64,000 bases of DNA from Deltaproteobacteria bacterium (GTDB lineage: Bacteria; Desulfobacterota; Desulfuromonadia; Geobacterales; Geobacteraceae), in the NCBI GenBank assembly GCA_009668975.1, contig SBEG01000008.1, positions 1 through 64,000 on the forward strand, given 5' to 3'. Positions 10,280 through 18,749 of the stretch are shown here, one piece after another. Both the position numbers and the translations under genes were made by a program. Each line of letters starts with the position of its first letter. Positions within the stretch are counted from its first letter, which is position 1. The notes beneath the pieces were generated by a model. That model was not told the DNA's origin and did not search any database. It saw nothing but the letters and a program-made list of their open reading frames with translations.

Positions 10280-12316
10280 TTATTGGGGTGTATCCATTTC
10301 ATTGGGAGGAATAATGTTATATTTTTTCATTTTCCGGTAGAGGGTTGCCCGGCTGATACCCAGGTCCGTCGAAGCGACCGTGATATTCCATTTCTTTTTC
10401 TTCAAAATATTCAGGATCGCCGTTCGTTCGGCAAATTGCATGGAACCAGGCGGAACCTCTTCCGGGCATGATTCGATAGTACGCACAACTGGATCCATAG
10501 TACGGACAATTGGTTCGATGGGCAGTGAGGATGCCTGCAGAATTTCCGGAGGCAAATCGGCAAGCCTGATGGTTTCGTCTTCGCATACCGCCAGGGCATA
10601 ACGCAAAACATTACGCAACTGACGGACATTACCCGGCCAGGGCGCACCTAAAAGTACTTCGAAAGCATCCGAATCGATTTCCTTCGGTCGACCGTTATTT
10701 TCCAGTGACAAAATATTTTCGATCAGCAGCGCCTTGTCGGTCCGTTCCCGAAGCGGAGGCAAGGTAATCGTTACACCGTTCATGCGATAGTAGAGATCCT
10801 CCCGGAACTCACCTTTCTGCACAAGTTCCTCCAGGTTGCGCAGCGTTGCACAGATGACGTGCAGGTCAACCCTGATCGGCGTTTCGCTTCCCAGGGGTAG
10901 AATTTCCTTCTCCGCCAGCACCCGGAGCAATCGGGTCTGCAGGTTCAGCGGCATGTCACCGATCTCATCCAGGAAGAGGGTCCCGCCATCGGACTGAAGG
11001 ATCTTGCCACGCATTCCCTTGCTCTTTGCCCCGGTAAACGCTCCCGACTTGTAGCCGAACAATTCGCTCTCGATGAGCGATTCCGGTATCGAAGCGCAGT
11101 TCAGGGCAACAAAGGGATTCGTCGATCGGTCACTAGCCTCGTGAATCGCACGGGCACAGACCTCTTTCCCGGTACCGGTCTCACCAATCAAGAGAATGGA
11201 GATATCCTTATTCATGACTCTCCGGGCACAATTCACATTGAAAAGCATTCGAGAATCGGTGCCGGCCAGATATTCCAGCGTCATGAAGGAAGAAGACGTT
11301 TTTTCTCTGCCCTGCTGGTCAACTATCGCAGAAGAACTGATCTGAGCCTTGAGGTCAGTAACCTCGGGCGCCCGGAAAGTGGCATAATACTGACGTCCGG
11401 TCCGGACCGTCCTTAAGGGCAAAATCGTAGTTGTCTTGTGCAGGGCATGGCTCATCAGATCGTCAAACCGAAGATCGAAAACATCGCTGACATGGCGGGA
11501 AACCGGACTAATACCGTCACGAAGCGTGATTTCCTTCTGTGCCCTGGCATTTGCGGCGATGATAAAGCCTTCGGAATCCACGGCAATAATATTCTCGGTC
11601 ACGACTTCGACAAAAGCCTGCATCTCATTGAAGCGAATTATCCAACTGTCTTTGAACAATCGCAGAAAATAGGCATTTTCAACCAATCGCGCATAGTAAT
11701 TGACCATCTGGAGAGCCAGCAACTGAGACTCTTTCTCAGGTGGTGCATTCAGAAGGGAGATATCCAGAGTCCCAAGCACAGTTCCGTCAGGGAAAAATAT
11801 AGGGGTAGTTGAACAAGTGAGAGAGGTATGGCGGGAACGAAAATGCTCGTCCCGATGGATGGTCAAGGCCCGTCGCTCTTCAATACAGGTTCCGACACCG
11901 CAGGTTCCCTCTACCGACTCGGCCCAGACCGAACCAAGGTACAATCCGGCATCCCTCAGTTCCCGGTCCTTATCCGGGTTGCCGAGACAATCGATAGTAA
12001 CCCCGTTGGAATCCCCGAGCAGAATCACATAACCCGCATCGGAAACCCGTTCGTAGAGACTCTGCATCCCGGAGCGCGCGATAAACAGAAACTCTTCGAG
12101 AGGTTCGATATATTCCTTCAACGCCCTGCCGGTCAGAATTCTCGGCTTGTTAACTGTCGATGGGTCAATGTTATATTGGGTAAGACAACGCTTCCAAGAA
12201 CTTTGAATATGTGTGTTGCCCGGTGTCACAGCCTGAGATTTGACGATCAATTCCCTGCCGTCTCTCACATGGCTCTCGACACGTTCCACATGCTTGGACA
12301 AGTCTTTTACATCCAC
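10280..12316 (-). CDS. acoR: AcoR-like sigma-54-dependent activator of acetoin/butanediol catabolism
   Basis: A three-part enhancer-binding protein. It has an N-terminal GAF-type sensor (about 80-195), a PAS-like segment (about 235-320), the AAA+ domain with Walker A GETGTGKE (about 380), the sigma-54 contact loop GAFTGA (about 427) and Walker B FLDEIGD, and a C-terminal Fis-type HTH (SRATLYRKMKKYN). The furthest start is a GTG at 12331, but a GTG five codons in (12316) is preferred because GGGAGGA then sits 7 nt upstream. It lies last in the butanediol gene run after a hairpin. The likely targets are the two -24/-12 promoters with shared palindromes in this window. Confidence 0.9.
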   Translation of the reverse strand: MDVKDLSKHVERVESHVRDGRELIVKSQAVTPGNTHIQSSWKRCLTQYNIDPSTVNKPRILTGRALKEYIEPLEEFLFIARSGMQSLYERVSDAGYVILLGDSNGVTIDCLGNPDKDRELRDAGLYLGSVWAESVEGTCGVGTCIEERRALTIHRDEHFRSRHTSLTCSTTPIFFPDGTVLGTLDISLLNAPPEKESQLLALQMVNYYARLVENAYFLRLFKDSWIIRFNEMQAFVEVVTENIIAVDSEGFIIAANARAQKEITLRDGISPVSRHVSDVFDLRFDDLMSHALHKTTTILPLRTVRTGRQYYATFRAPEVTDLKAQISSSAIVDQQGREKTSSSFMTLEYLAGTDSRMLFNVNCARRVMNKDISILLIGETGTGKEVCARAIHEASDRSTNPFVALNCASIPESLIESELFGYKSGAFTGAKSKGMRGKILQSDGGTLFLDEIGDMPLNLQTRLLRVLAEKEILPLGSETPIRVDLHVICATLRNLEELVQKGEFREDLYYRMNGVTITLPPLRERTDKALLIENILSLENNGRPKEIDSDAFEVLLGAPWPGNVRQLRNVLRYALAVCEDETIRLADLPPEILQASSLPIEPIVRTMDPVVRTIESCPEEVPPGSMQFAERTAILNILKKKKWNITVASTDLGISRATLYRKMKKYNIIPPNEMDTPQ

Positions 12317-12624
12317 GACATTTCCTCCCACGAACGACTGCCGAATACTCCTGCTACGACTCGTATTTAGTCAGGTCAGCCTTGAAACACTTAGACAAAT
12401 ATACCATGTAACGCAACGGGTAAGACAAATAATTTATTGTTACCGGGCACTTACAGACAAGATCACATTAATACAAATCAATCATGACGAGCCAGTAAAG
12501 GCCACCCGGATAATGTACAGGATACTTATTATTCTGAATCAGACTGATCTCGACTGGCCGCAACAGAAAACTAACAAGCTGTCCGGGGAACTGTTGCTCC
12601 CCGGACAACTCGCACGGTATCGAG
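12317..12624. other. Region between the lipoprotein gene and acoR
   Basis: About 300 bp, AT-rich. It holds one strong hairpin (12581-12606) directly after the lipoprotein gene. I see no clear promoter consensus, although acoR probably needs one here because the hairpin should reduce read-through. Confidence 0.4.
12581..12606 (-). terminator. Terminator-like hairpin after the lipoprotein gene
   Basis: A perfect 9-bp GC-rich stem (GTCCGGGGA at 12581-12589 paired with 12598-12606) with an 8-nt loop. On the minus strand it is followed by AGCTTGTTAGTTTTC, a poor U-tract, so termination may be partial and acoR may be expressed by read-through. Confidence 0.55.
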
Positions 12625-13008
12625 TTATTCTGTTTCAGGAACATACACCATACAGGCAGTTGCGTCCTTCTCGGCAATATTGCCCGGTTTAACCGTACCT
12701 TCGACGACTTCAGCAATTATCGACTGGCTGCCTTCGTAGGAAAGAACCTTGATTTTGGCAACTTCGTTTCTTTTCACCACTCCGTAGGCAAAAACTTCCT
12801 TGTACACCGGAATAACATCGCCGACACAAAACACCTCTTTGATGTTTACACTGCCACTATGGAAGAGCCGCACTTTGTCACCTAATGTCGACGTCACTCC
12901 CGCAGGCATGGTAACCTCGCTCTTTACCGCAGGGGCAGTGCACCCTGTCATCACTGCAGAGACCAGACAGATGAGAACCAAAAGAAACATCATTTTTACA
13001 TTTTTCAT
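12625..13008 (-). CDS. Small lipoprotein, function unknown
   Basis: A 127-residue protein with a type II signal: MKNVKMMFLLVLICL followed by the lipobox-like VMTGC (Cys22). The start is set by an AAGGAG Shine-Dalgarno 7-8 nt before the ATG at 13008; the open frame continues upstream without support. The mature part is hydrophilic and compact (GDKVRLFHSGSVNIKEVFCVGD), with repeated short beta-like stretches, but no family is recognised. It is the last gene of the butanediol run before the 12581 hairpin. Probably anchored in the outer or inner membrane facing the periplasm. Confidence 0.65.
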   Translation of the reverse strand: MKNVKMMFLLVLICLVSAVMTGCTAPAVKSEVTMPAGVTSTLGDKVRLFHSGSVNIKEVFCVGDVIPVYKEVFAYGVVKRNEVAKIKVLSYEGSQSIIAEVVEGTVKPGNIAEKDATACMVYVPETE

Positions 13009-13091
13009 ATATTTCTCCTTTTGAACGAGCTCTTGACTACAATTCAAGCAGGTACCATTCGAACGTTCCTTGCACAAACGCGATCCATCAC

Positions 13092-13397
13092 CTACGAAAA
13101 AATATCATCTCCGCTCTTGAATTCCAGACCGGGATGATTATCGAACCGAACAGCGCCAACAGCAGCCCTGTTGCCTACGGCCTTCTTCACTGCGGCAACA
13201 CCTTCGTGACCGAATCCCGCACACAACTCAATCGCCACATTGCCCTGATCCGCCAGCACCTTGGCCAATTCAGCGGCTTCGGTGTAATTATTGACACCCA
13301 CTACGGTCAGCGAAACAGCCGGAGTTTCCACTACGGCGCGATGCTTTTCCGCATCGGATTGGGGCGCTACAAACATAAATACAGCTTTCAATCCCAT
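13092..13397 (-). CDS. DUF6506 family protein
   Basis: A 101-residue protein recognised from its conserved start (GLKAVFMFVAPQSDAEKHRA) and internal IELCAGFGHEGVAAVKKAV as a DUF6506-type protein, a family without assigned function. The pattern of short beta strands with a glycine-rich GFGHEG turn suggests a small-molecule-binding alpha/beta fold; this is inference. It lies 19 bp after the VOC gene, so the two are almost certainly co-translated. Its position in the operon implies a role with butanediol/acetoin or a related carbonyl compound. Confidence 0.7.
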   Translation of the reverse strand: MGLKAVFMFVAPQSDAEKHRAVVETPAVSLTVVGVNNYTEAAELAKVLADQGNVAIELCAGFGHEGVAAVKKAVGNRAAVGAVRFDNHPGLEFKSGDDIFS

Positions 13398-13416
13398 ATC
13401 TCCATCTCCTTAATGA

Positions 13417-13911
13417 TCACTTTGCGGGATACACGGAATCCGGCTCAGGCCAGGTGAATTCAGGAACCAGCTTGTAGATCTCCGCGATCACTCCCAGGTC
13501 CTTACGGGAGTCCAGGTAAGTATAGGTCAGGCCTTCCCAGGTTCCACCCTGAAGAACCGGCTGACCCTTGTCCTTGTAAAACTGCACTGTCTTTTCATAG
13601 TTTTCCGTGCCGAATGCAACGTGATGGAGTCCTTCGCCGTGCTCCTTGAGAAAACTGGCGTAAATGCTCTTGTCATCCTTGGGTTCGATGATTTCCCACT
13701 GAACACCGCCGATGTCGGCCAAGGCAAGGCGCATGGCGTACTCGACCGGTTTGCCTTCAATGATCATGTCGCTAACGGTATCCGGATTGAATTCATAGAT
13801 GGACCATGGGCCGATCCCGTAATCATCCGCATACTTTTTCACCGCGGCATCACAGTTCTTCACTACCACGGCTATTTGCAAAATATTCGTAAAAACTGGT
13901 TTTTCTTGCAT
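13417..13911 (-). CDS. VOC family protein (glyoxalase / methylmalonyl-CoA epimerase fold)
   Basis: A 164-residue protein with paired beta-alpha-beta-beta-beta modules. Module 1 begins ILQIAVVVKNCDAAVKKY and module 2 begins GLHHVAFGTENYEKTVQFY. Candidate metal ligands are a glutamate in the QWEIIEP strand, the His in LHHVAF and a late Glu in VIAEIYKLV. This resembles methylmalonyl-CoA epimerases and dicarbonyl-handling glyoxalases. The ATG at 13911 has an AGGGAGG Shine-Dalgarno; the longer upstream frame is rejected. Lies between the polytopic membrane protein and DUF6506 in the butanediol operon. The exact reaction cannot be told from sequence. Confidence 0.75.
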   Translation of the reverse strand: MQEKPVFTNILQIAVVVKNCDAAVKKYADDYGIGPWSIYEFNPDTVSDMIIEGKPVEYAMRLALADIGGVQWEIIEPKDDKSIYASFLKEHGEGLHHVAFGTENYEKTVQFYKDKGQPVLQGGTWEGLTYTYLDSRKDLGVIAEIYKLVPEFTWPEPDSVYPAK

Positions 13912-14083
13912 CTCAATCCTCCCTATGTCTTTGAGACCAGGCTTCACCCTCAGGTCTTTCCCGTCAGAGGTCTTTGTCGGCCAGGCGAAACAAACAATCA
14001 GAAACAAAGGTTGCGAGTGCCTTAGAAAGCCGGCTCGACAGGACATCAAACTATGCTCTCAGACTTTGCCGGGTTCACATCGA

Positions 14084-15286
14084 TTAAGCGCCAGCCTGAC
14101 AGGAACAGCCCGTCTTGCCACAAACTGAACAGACGTTTGCGCCTTGTTTTTTCGAAATACCGAAAAACCCGAAATAGCAGACAAAGATCAGCAGGATCAG
14201 GTTCAGAAGGTCTACCCAGGTCAATGGATCGCCGCCGAATCCGGGAACGATGGCGGCTTCATGGAGAACTTGAACAGCAAACCATTTCATATAGACGACA
14301 AAGGCACCGATTCCCAAAGCATAGGTAATGATGAAGCGTGCGACCCGGTTCATGCCCGGGCTTAGAGAGGTTGGAGCATTGCCGCAGCAGAGTGCCCAGA
14401 ACAGCAGAATATTGACAATCCAGACACCAAGTTGAGCAGGCCAGAGGGTGATGGCAGGACCGATTTTTTCCAGGGCATCGGCAGGGATCAGGACATTCTT
14501 CAACAATGCCAGCAGGATGTAGTAAAGCCCCGTGCCCAGGATAAAGTTTCCAAAGAAAGCAGCCAGAGCCCTTCCGGCGCGGGTTTTGAACATGCTGTAT
14601 GGCCAGAGATCGAGAACCAGCACCGTGGTAAGCCAGACCGTAATGACTGAATAGAACCAGCCGATTGCCGTGGGCAGAGACATGATAACTCTATCCGGAG
14701 CTGTCCAGCTTGCCAGGCAGGGATAGATCAGCGCTGCGTAACCGACAACCGTCAGAAAAAAACCGGTCAGGATTTGCGCATACCCAACCATAGGCTGCTT
14801 CATGCCTGCATCGGTCCAGGGCCAGCCATCCATGCTGTTTGCCACAACGCCGAAACCGTAGAAACCGATCAGGACGATAAGGCCGGCAGCACCATGACCG
14901 GCAAAGTTCGTAGCACTGAAGGCCGGATCAAGCTGACCGTAACCGAAAATAAGCAGCATCGGGAGTGCAAAGCCAAGGGCCAGGGTAACTGCCGTGGTAA
15001 CGATCCCGCCCACGGGTTGACTCATCTGACTGAAGCCGTGCATTCCGAGGTTGAAACCGATGAAGACGATTACCAATATTGCCCAGAACAAGTAGACGCC
15101 AAAAGGTTGGGGGTAGAACTTCCAGACGCCTACCTGAGGATCAACGAACAACCGCCAAACCCCGAAGCTGACACCATGAATAACGATAAAACTTGCTATG
15201 GCAAAACCGACCGCGCCCAGTTGCAAGCCGAAAGGCTTCGTACTGGCGACGGTGTTTTCACTTGTTGCCTCTGATGAATGTGACAT
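14084..15286 (-). CDS. Polytopic membrane protein with Cys-rich C-terminal tail
   Basis: A 400-residue integral membrane protein with roughly ten hydrophobic segments, starting near residue 22 (GLQLGAVGFAIASFIVIHGV) and ending near 385. It then has a short tail CSVCGKTGCSC carrying four cysteines in a C-X2-C-X4-C-X-C pattern that could bind a metal or an Fe-S species. I do not recognise a transporter family with certainty. Genomic position, after the butanediol dehydrogenase and outer-membrane channel genes, makes uptake or export of butanediol, acetoin or a product plausible. A start ATG lies 12 nt after a GGAAAGGAG-type Shine-Dalgarno. Confidence 0.75.
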   Translation of the reverse strand: MSHSSEATSENTVASTKPFGLQLGAVGFAIASFIVIHGVSFGVWRLFVDPQVGVWKFYPQPFGVYLFWAILVIVFIGFNLGMHGFSQMSQPVGGIVTTAVTLALGFALPMLLIFGYGQLDPAFSATNFAGHGAAGLIVLIGFYGFGVVANSMDGWPWTDAGMKQPMVGYAQILTGFFLTVVGYAALIYPCLASWTAPDRVIMSLPTAIGWFYSVITVWLTTVLVLDLWPYSMFKTRAGRALAAFFGNFILGTGLYYILLALLKNVLIPADALEKIGPAITLWPAQLGVWIVNILLFWALCCGNAPTSLSPGMNRVARFIITYALGIGAFVVYMKWFAVQVLHEAAIVPGFGGDPLTWVDLLNLILLIFVCYFGFFGISKKQGANVCSVCGKTGCSCQAGA

Positions 15287-15363
15287 ACCTACTCCTTTCC
15301 AGAGAAACTAAACCTTCTGAAATATGATTGCATCGCCCTGACGCCAGCTAGATTAGAGATAGC

Positions 15364-15391
15364 CTTCGGGGAGGGACACCCCTCCCCGAAG
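15364..15391 (-). terminator. Strong hairpin after the butanediol dehydrogenase gene
   Basis: A perfect 12-bp stem (CTTCGGGGAGGG at 15364-15375 with its complement at 15380-15391) closes a 4-nt loop. No U-tract follows on either strand, so it may stabilise the upstream mRNA 3' end or give partial termination inside the operon rather than full termination. Confidence 0.6.
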
Positions 15392-15411
15392 CCCGCAACT
15401 GTCCCAAAGGC

Positions 15412-16470
15412 TTAATTAGGGCTCACAATGATCTTGATGTTGGCGTCCTTGTTGTTAACCAACTCCTCGAAACCCTTCTCAATGATGTCGTCAAGTTTGA
15501 TCCTGCCGGTGATCAGGGGCTCGGCCTTCAACTGGCCGCTTGCCAGCAGATTGGCAACACCCTGGAAGTCATCGACAGTATAGGCCAGAGTGCCGATAAC
15601 AACCTTGTCGGTGGCGCTGAGGCTGAAGAAGTTGAAGGAACTGGCTTCCTCGAAGATGCCTACGATGACTGCCTTGCCATTGTTGCGGATCGCCTCGATG
15701 GCCAGGGGACCGGTAATCTTGTTACCGATACACTCGAAGGAAACATCAGCACCGGAACCCTTGGTCAGTTTCTTGATTTCGGCAATTACGTCGCATTCCT
15801 TCGGGTCGAGAATGATGTCGGCACCACACTCTTTGGCCAGTTTCTTACGGGCAGCCGACATTTCAACTGCAATGACCGTGGAGGCGCCGGCAGCTTTTGC
15901 ACACATGAGGGTGCCCAGGCCGATAGTCCCGGTGCCGAAGATTACCACTGTCTTGCCGATCAGGGAGCCGGCAAGGCGGACGGCCTTGAAGCCGGTGGCG
16001 AGAGGCTCGATGAGAGAAGCTGCCTCAAGATCGAAATCGGCCGGCAGCACGTAGCAGAGTTCCGCCGGCACATTAACGTATTCGGCAAAAGCGCCGTCCG
16101 CCATCAGGCCGGTAAAAGCAAGCTTTTCGCAAACATTGTAGCGACCTTCGCGGCAGGTAACGCATACGCCGCAGTGCTGGCAGGCATCGGGAGCAACCAG
16201 GTCGCCAACCCTTACGGTGGTCACACCCGCCCCTACTTCCACAACGGTGCCGGAAAACTCATGGCCGAGAATGAGGGGAGCCTGTGCCCCGGTCAGGGGA
16301 TGGGGCTGGGTAGGAATGAAGATCGGGCCGGCGAGGTATTCGTGCAAATCCGAACCGCAGATACCGCACCAGGAAACCTTGACCTTAACTTCACCCGGTT
16401 TCGGGGCAGACGGCTCGGGAACATTCTCAACACGGATGTCTTTTTTTGCATACCATTTTGCTGCTTTCAT
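15412..16470 (-). CDS. Zinc-dependent 2,3-butanediol dehydrogenase (MDR family)
   Basis: A 352-residue medium-chain alcohol dehydrogenase that oxidises 2,3-butanediol to acetoin with NAD. The catalytic zinc ligands are visible as Cys38 in CGICGSD and His70-Glu71 in GHE. A structural-zinc cysteine cluster occupies DACQHCGVCVTCREGR and NVC (about 97-114). The Rossmann motif is FGTGTIGLG, followed by an acidic strand end (VIAVEMS), consistent with NAD(H). The GPIFIP and HPLTG insert after the catalytic Cys is typical of butanediol dehydrogenases of the BdhA type. Its neighbours (an acetoin-type SDR, an outer-membrane channel and acoR) support this substrate. Confidence 0.85.
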   Translation of the reverse strand: MKAAKWYAKKDIRVENVPEPSAPKPGEVKVKVSWCGICGSDLHEYLAGPIFIPTQPHPLTGAQAPLILGHEFSGTVVEVGAGVTTVRVGDLVAPDACQHCGVCVTCREGRYNVCEKLAFTGLMADGAFAEYVNVPAELCYVLPADFDLEAASLIEPLATGFKAVRLAGSLIGKTVVIFGTGTIGLGTLMCAKAAGASTVIAVEMSAARKKLAKECGADIILDPKECDVIAEIKKLTKGSGADVSFECIGNKITGPLAIEAIRNNGKAVIVGIFEEASSFNFFSLSATDKVVIGTLAYTVDDFQGVANLLASGQLKAEPLITGRIKLDDIIEKGFEELVNNKDANIKIIVSPN

Positions 16471-16645
16471 GCTAACTCTCCTTTAATTGAATATTAGGTG
16501 CATTGTCAGCGACAACGCTTGGAAACCTGGAACAAGAATACTTGCTATTTGAATTCTAGCTCCTCCGGAAAACTTCTCCCCCATACGGTGATTGTTTCTT
16601 GCGTCGGGGACATCAACACAATACTGCCGGCTAACCGTGATACTC

Positions 16646-17524
16646 CTAGAATGACCAGATAAATCTTGCGTAACCGGCATTCGTCTTGGTGGTATTTCTG
16701 CCCGTGATACCTTTTTCATACCAGAGCGCGAGGTTCAGCCGATCGCTTATCTTGAACTGGTTGCCAACACCCCATGCGAGCTCGGACTGACCCGGGGTAT
16801 CAACTCCGGTCGTTTTATCTCTGCCGCTTTCCGTTGTCTGATAGTCGAGCTTGAAGAACGGTTCGACCTGATTCATGACTTTGTAGGCAAAGACGGTATT
16901 GGCAAAGAAGACATTGCCCTGCTCGGCTTCAATACCGCCGTCCTTGAAATCGCCCATGAGTTTGTAGCCGAAGTCGCCGTCAAAGGTGAAATTGCCGAGG
17001 GTATAGTTGGTCATGTAGGCGATACTGTGGTTCCAGGAGTGCCCGGACAGATTGTCGCTGCCGATCGGCAGGTACAGCCAGTACTCGATAACGTTTACCC
17101 AGTTCTTGGTCGGTTTGTGCCAGGCCACAAGACCGGTCTGGCCATCGATCATTCCGGTTTCGTTCGTGTTGTTTTTCAATTGAAGGTTTCCAAACCCGAG
17201 TACGCCTTCCCAGAGGAAACCGCAATTATCCAGCCCCTCGATATTGAAAATATGCACAAACTTGTTAACGTTCGCAAACAGGCTCCGTGCTCCGCTCTCA
17301 CCGTCCCACGCTTTACCTTCGTCTCTGAAGGTGTTGTAGGAAAGCAATAGATTGATACCGTCCTTAGGGATTTCTTTTCCCACTGGCAATTGGTATTCAT
17401 GGGGACCAATGACGCTGTAGGGAATTATCCCTGCATCCGCTCTGCTTGCAATCCCTGCCAGACCAACAGTTACCAATGCCACGGCGGCAAGGGCAAATGA
17501 CACCTTCCTAAGTAACAAACTCAT
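16646..17524 (-). CDS. Outer-membrane beta-barrel channel (MetA-pathway / SphA-like porin)
   Basis: A 292-residue exported protein. It has a Sec signal peptide with cleavage near ASRADA-GI (about residue 32), alternating amphipathic strands through the mature chain and a terminal aromatic residue (RFIWSF), the usual beta-barrel C-terminal signal. It resembles the COG4313 group annotated as transporters of the MetA pathway of phenol degradation, linked to passage of small organic compounds. It lies 45 bp after the SDR gene in the butanediol operon, so it probably admits butanediol or acetoin. The family call is moderate; the barrel call is firm. Confidence 0.75.
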   Translation of the reverse strand: MSLLLRKVSFALAAVALVTVGLAGIASRADAGIIPYSVIGPHEYQLPVGKEIPKDGINLLLSYNTFRDEGKAWDGESGARSLFANVNKFVHIFNIEGLDNCGFLWEGVLGFGNLQLKNNTNETGMIDGQTGLVAWHKPTKNWVNVIEYWLYLPIGSDNLSGHSWNHSIAYMTNYTLGNFTFDGDFGYKLMGDFKDGGIEAEQGNVFFANTVFAYKVMNQVEPFFKLDYQTTESGRDKTTGVDTPGQSELAWGVGNQFKISDRLNLALWYEKGITGRNTTKTNAGYARFIWSF

Positions 17525-17569
17525 AAAAACCCCCCTGTTATGTTGTTTTTCAGCATTGTTCCTTCGCTA

Positions 17570-18370
17570 TTAAACCAGGACAATCCCGCCATCTATCATG
17601 ACCGACTGGCCTGTCATGTAATCCGCATCGCTGGAAGCGAGGTAGGAAACATAACCGGCAACTTGTTCCGGCTTTCCGACTTCCTTGGCAAGAATGGCAC
17701 TATCGACATATGCCTTGAGAGTTTCGCCTTTCGCCGCGCCGGTGTATGCACCGATTTTTTCGTCGATGAGATCCCACATGTCGGTGCCGACGATACCCGG
17801 ACAGTAACCGTTGACCGTGATTTTGTGCTGCGCCATTTCCTTGGCAAAACCGTGAGTGTATCCTCTGACGGCGAACTTGGAAGCACTGTACACCGGCAAA
17901 AAGGCAAATCCGGAATGCCCGGCGATGCTGCAGCAATTGATGATTTTGCCGCCGCTGCCCAAATAGCCTTTGTGACCCTGTTTCATCATCTGTCTGGCTG
18001 CCGCGTTATCGCAGAGGATGACCCCCTTCACGTTCACCGCAAGCTGTTTGTCAATGTCTTCGGGAGTATGGTCACAGCCCAACTTGACGATACCAATTCC
18101 GGCGTTAGCCACCATGATGTCCAGTTTTCCGTATTTTTCGACGGCTTTTGCCACTAGATCATTAACTTCCGCTTCCACGGTAACGTCGGTCTTGATCGAC
18201 ATTGCCTTGCCGCCGGCTGCTTCTATCTCAGCTGCGACTTTCTGTGCGTTATCAAACATGATGTCACTAACCACAACAGCTGCACCATCAGACGCCAACC
18301 TCATGGCAATTGCTCTGCCGATCCCACGACCCGATCCTGTTACGATTGCAACTTTTCCATTCAACTTCAT
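17570..18370 (-). CDS. Short-chain dehydrogenase, acetoin reductase / meso-2,3-butanediol dehydrogenase type
   Basis: A 266-residue classical SDR. It shows the TGSGRGIG nucleotide motif (11-18), the NAG motif near 89 and the catalytic Ser148, Tyr161 and Lys165 (YSASK). A C-terminal region reading KPEQVAGYVSYLASSDADYMTG follows. The overall pattern (EIEAAGGKAMSIKTDVT, a wide loop before YSASK) matches BudC-like diacetyl/acetoin reductases that act on meso- or S,S-2,3-butanediol. With the zinc enzyme encoded downstream it would allow use of more than one stereoisomer. First gene of the operon; preceded by a long leader with competing hairpins, a -24/-12 promoter and a palindrome. Confidence 0.82.
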   Translation of the reverse strand: MKLNGKVAIVTGSGRGIGRAIAMRLASDGAAVVVSDIMFDNAQKVAAEIEAAGGKAMSIKTDVTVEAEVNDLVAKAVEKYGKLDIMVANAGIGIVKLGCDHTPEDIDKQLAVNVKGVILCDNAAARQMMKQGHKGYLGSGGKIINCCSIAGHSGFAFLPVYSASKFAVRGYTHGFAKEMAQHKITVNGYCPGIVGTDMWDLIDEKIGAYTGAAKGETLKAYVDSAILAKEVGKPEQVAGYVSYLASSDADYMTGQSVMIDGGIVLV

Positions 18371-18448
18371 AACTCACGCTCCTGTTGTTGATAGAATTCC
18401 CATCTCGATGATGAGTAGTACGTCCCGTATTGCCTACAGTCCTTGATG

Positions 18449-18507
18449 AAAAAAATGGGTGGTGAAAGAGGGAGGTTTTTCACCACCCCATCACCATGAT
18501 GTGGTGG
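18449..18507 (-). promoter_or_regulatory. Candidate attenuator: mutually exclusive hairpins in the SDR leader
   Basis: On the minus strand, between the -24/-12 promoter and the SDR ATG, an 11-bp stem (18478-18488 with 18457-18467, 10-nt loop) is followed by A and seven U residues, an intrinsic terminator facing the gene it precedes. Just upstream in the RNA, 18497-18507 (reading CCACCACATCA) can pair with 18481-18493, which includes the 5' arm of the terminator. The two structures cannot coexist. This is the layout of a terminator/antiterminator switch; no ligand class is recognised. Confidence 0.55.
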
Positions 18508-18577
18508 AATGACATGGCCTCGATATTTTTCTCAACTGGTACTATTCCAATAGAACGGCTTTTTACCTATTTCCTTT

Positions 18578-18593
18578 GGCAACACTCGTACCA
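18578..18593 (-). promoter_or_regulatory. sigma-54 (-24/-12) promoter of the butanediol operon
   Basis: On the minus strand TGGTACGAGTGTTGCC, with GG and GC separated by exactly 10 nt and a near-consensus TTGC at -12. The predicted start is about 195 nt before the SDR ATG, giving a long leader. The palindrome at 18734-18749 is about 150 bp further upstream. Confidence 0.78.
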
Positions 18594-18733
18594 AATGGTT
18601 CACGGTGGCCCATTTAAGCAGCTAACCCTCCGTAACTACTTCTATTTTTGATTAGCATAATATGTCTGGCCGACTTTTTCTCTCTACAGCAGGCACTAAC
18701 TGTTTAATAATCAAACGGCCAGGCCATGAAGCA

Positions 18734-18749
18734 TGCGACAGATGTCTCA
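18734..18749. promoter_or_regulatory. Palindromic upstream activator site, likely AcoR-binding
   Basis: TGCGACAGATGTCTCA, a 7-2-7 near-palindrome that matches the site upstream of acoX (1452-1467) in all 14 arm positions when that site is read on the other strand. A degenerate second copy (TGCCGCAACTGTATCT, 18754-18769) begins exactly 20 bp further along, about two helical turns, as expected for cooperative binding. Confidence 0.7.

Noticed and set aside
16513..16525. TTGTC-AGC-GACAA repeat before the butanediol dehydrogenase gene as a third AcoR site
   Set aside because: Only a half-site similarity, spacing and arms differ from the two good palindromes, and no -24/-12 promoter was found nearby.
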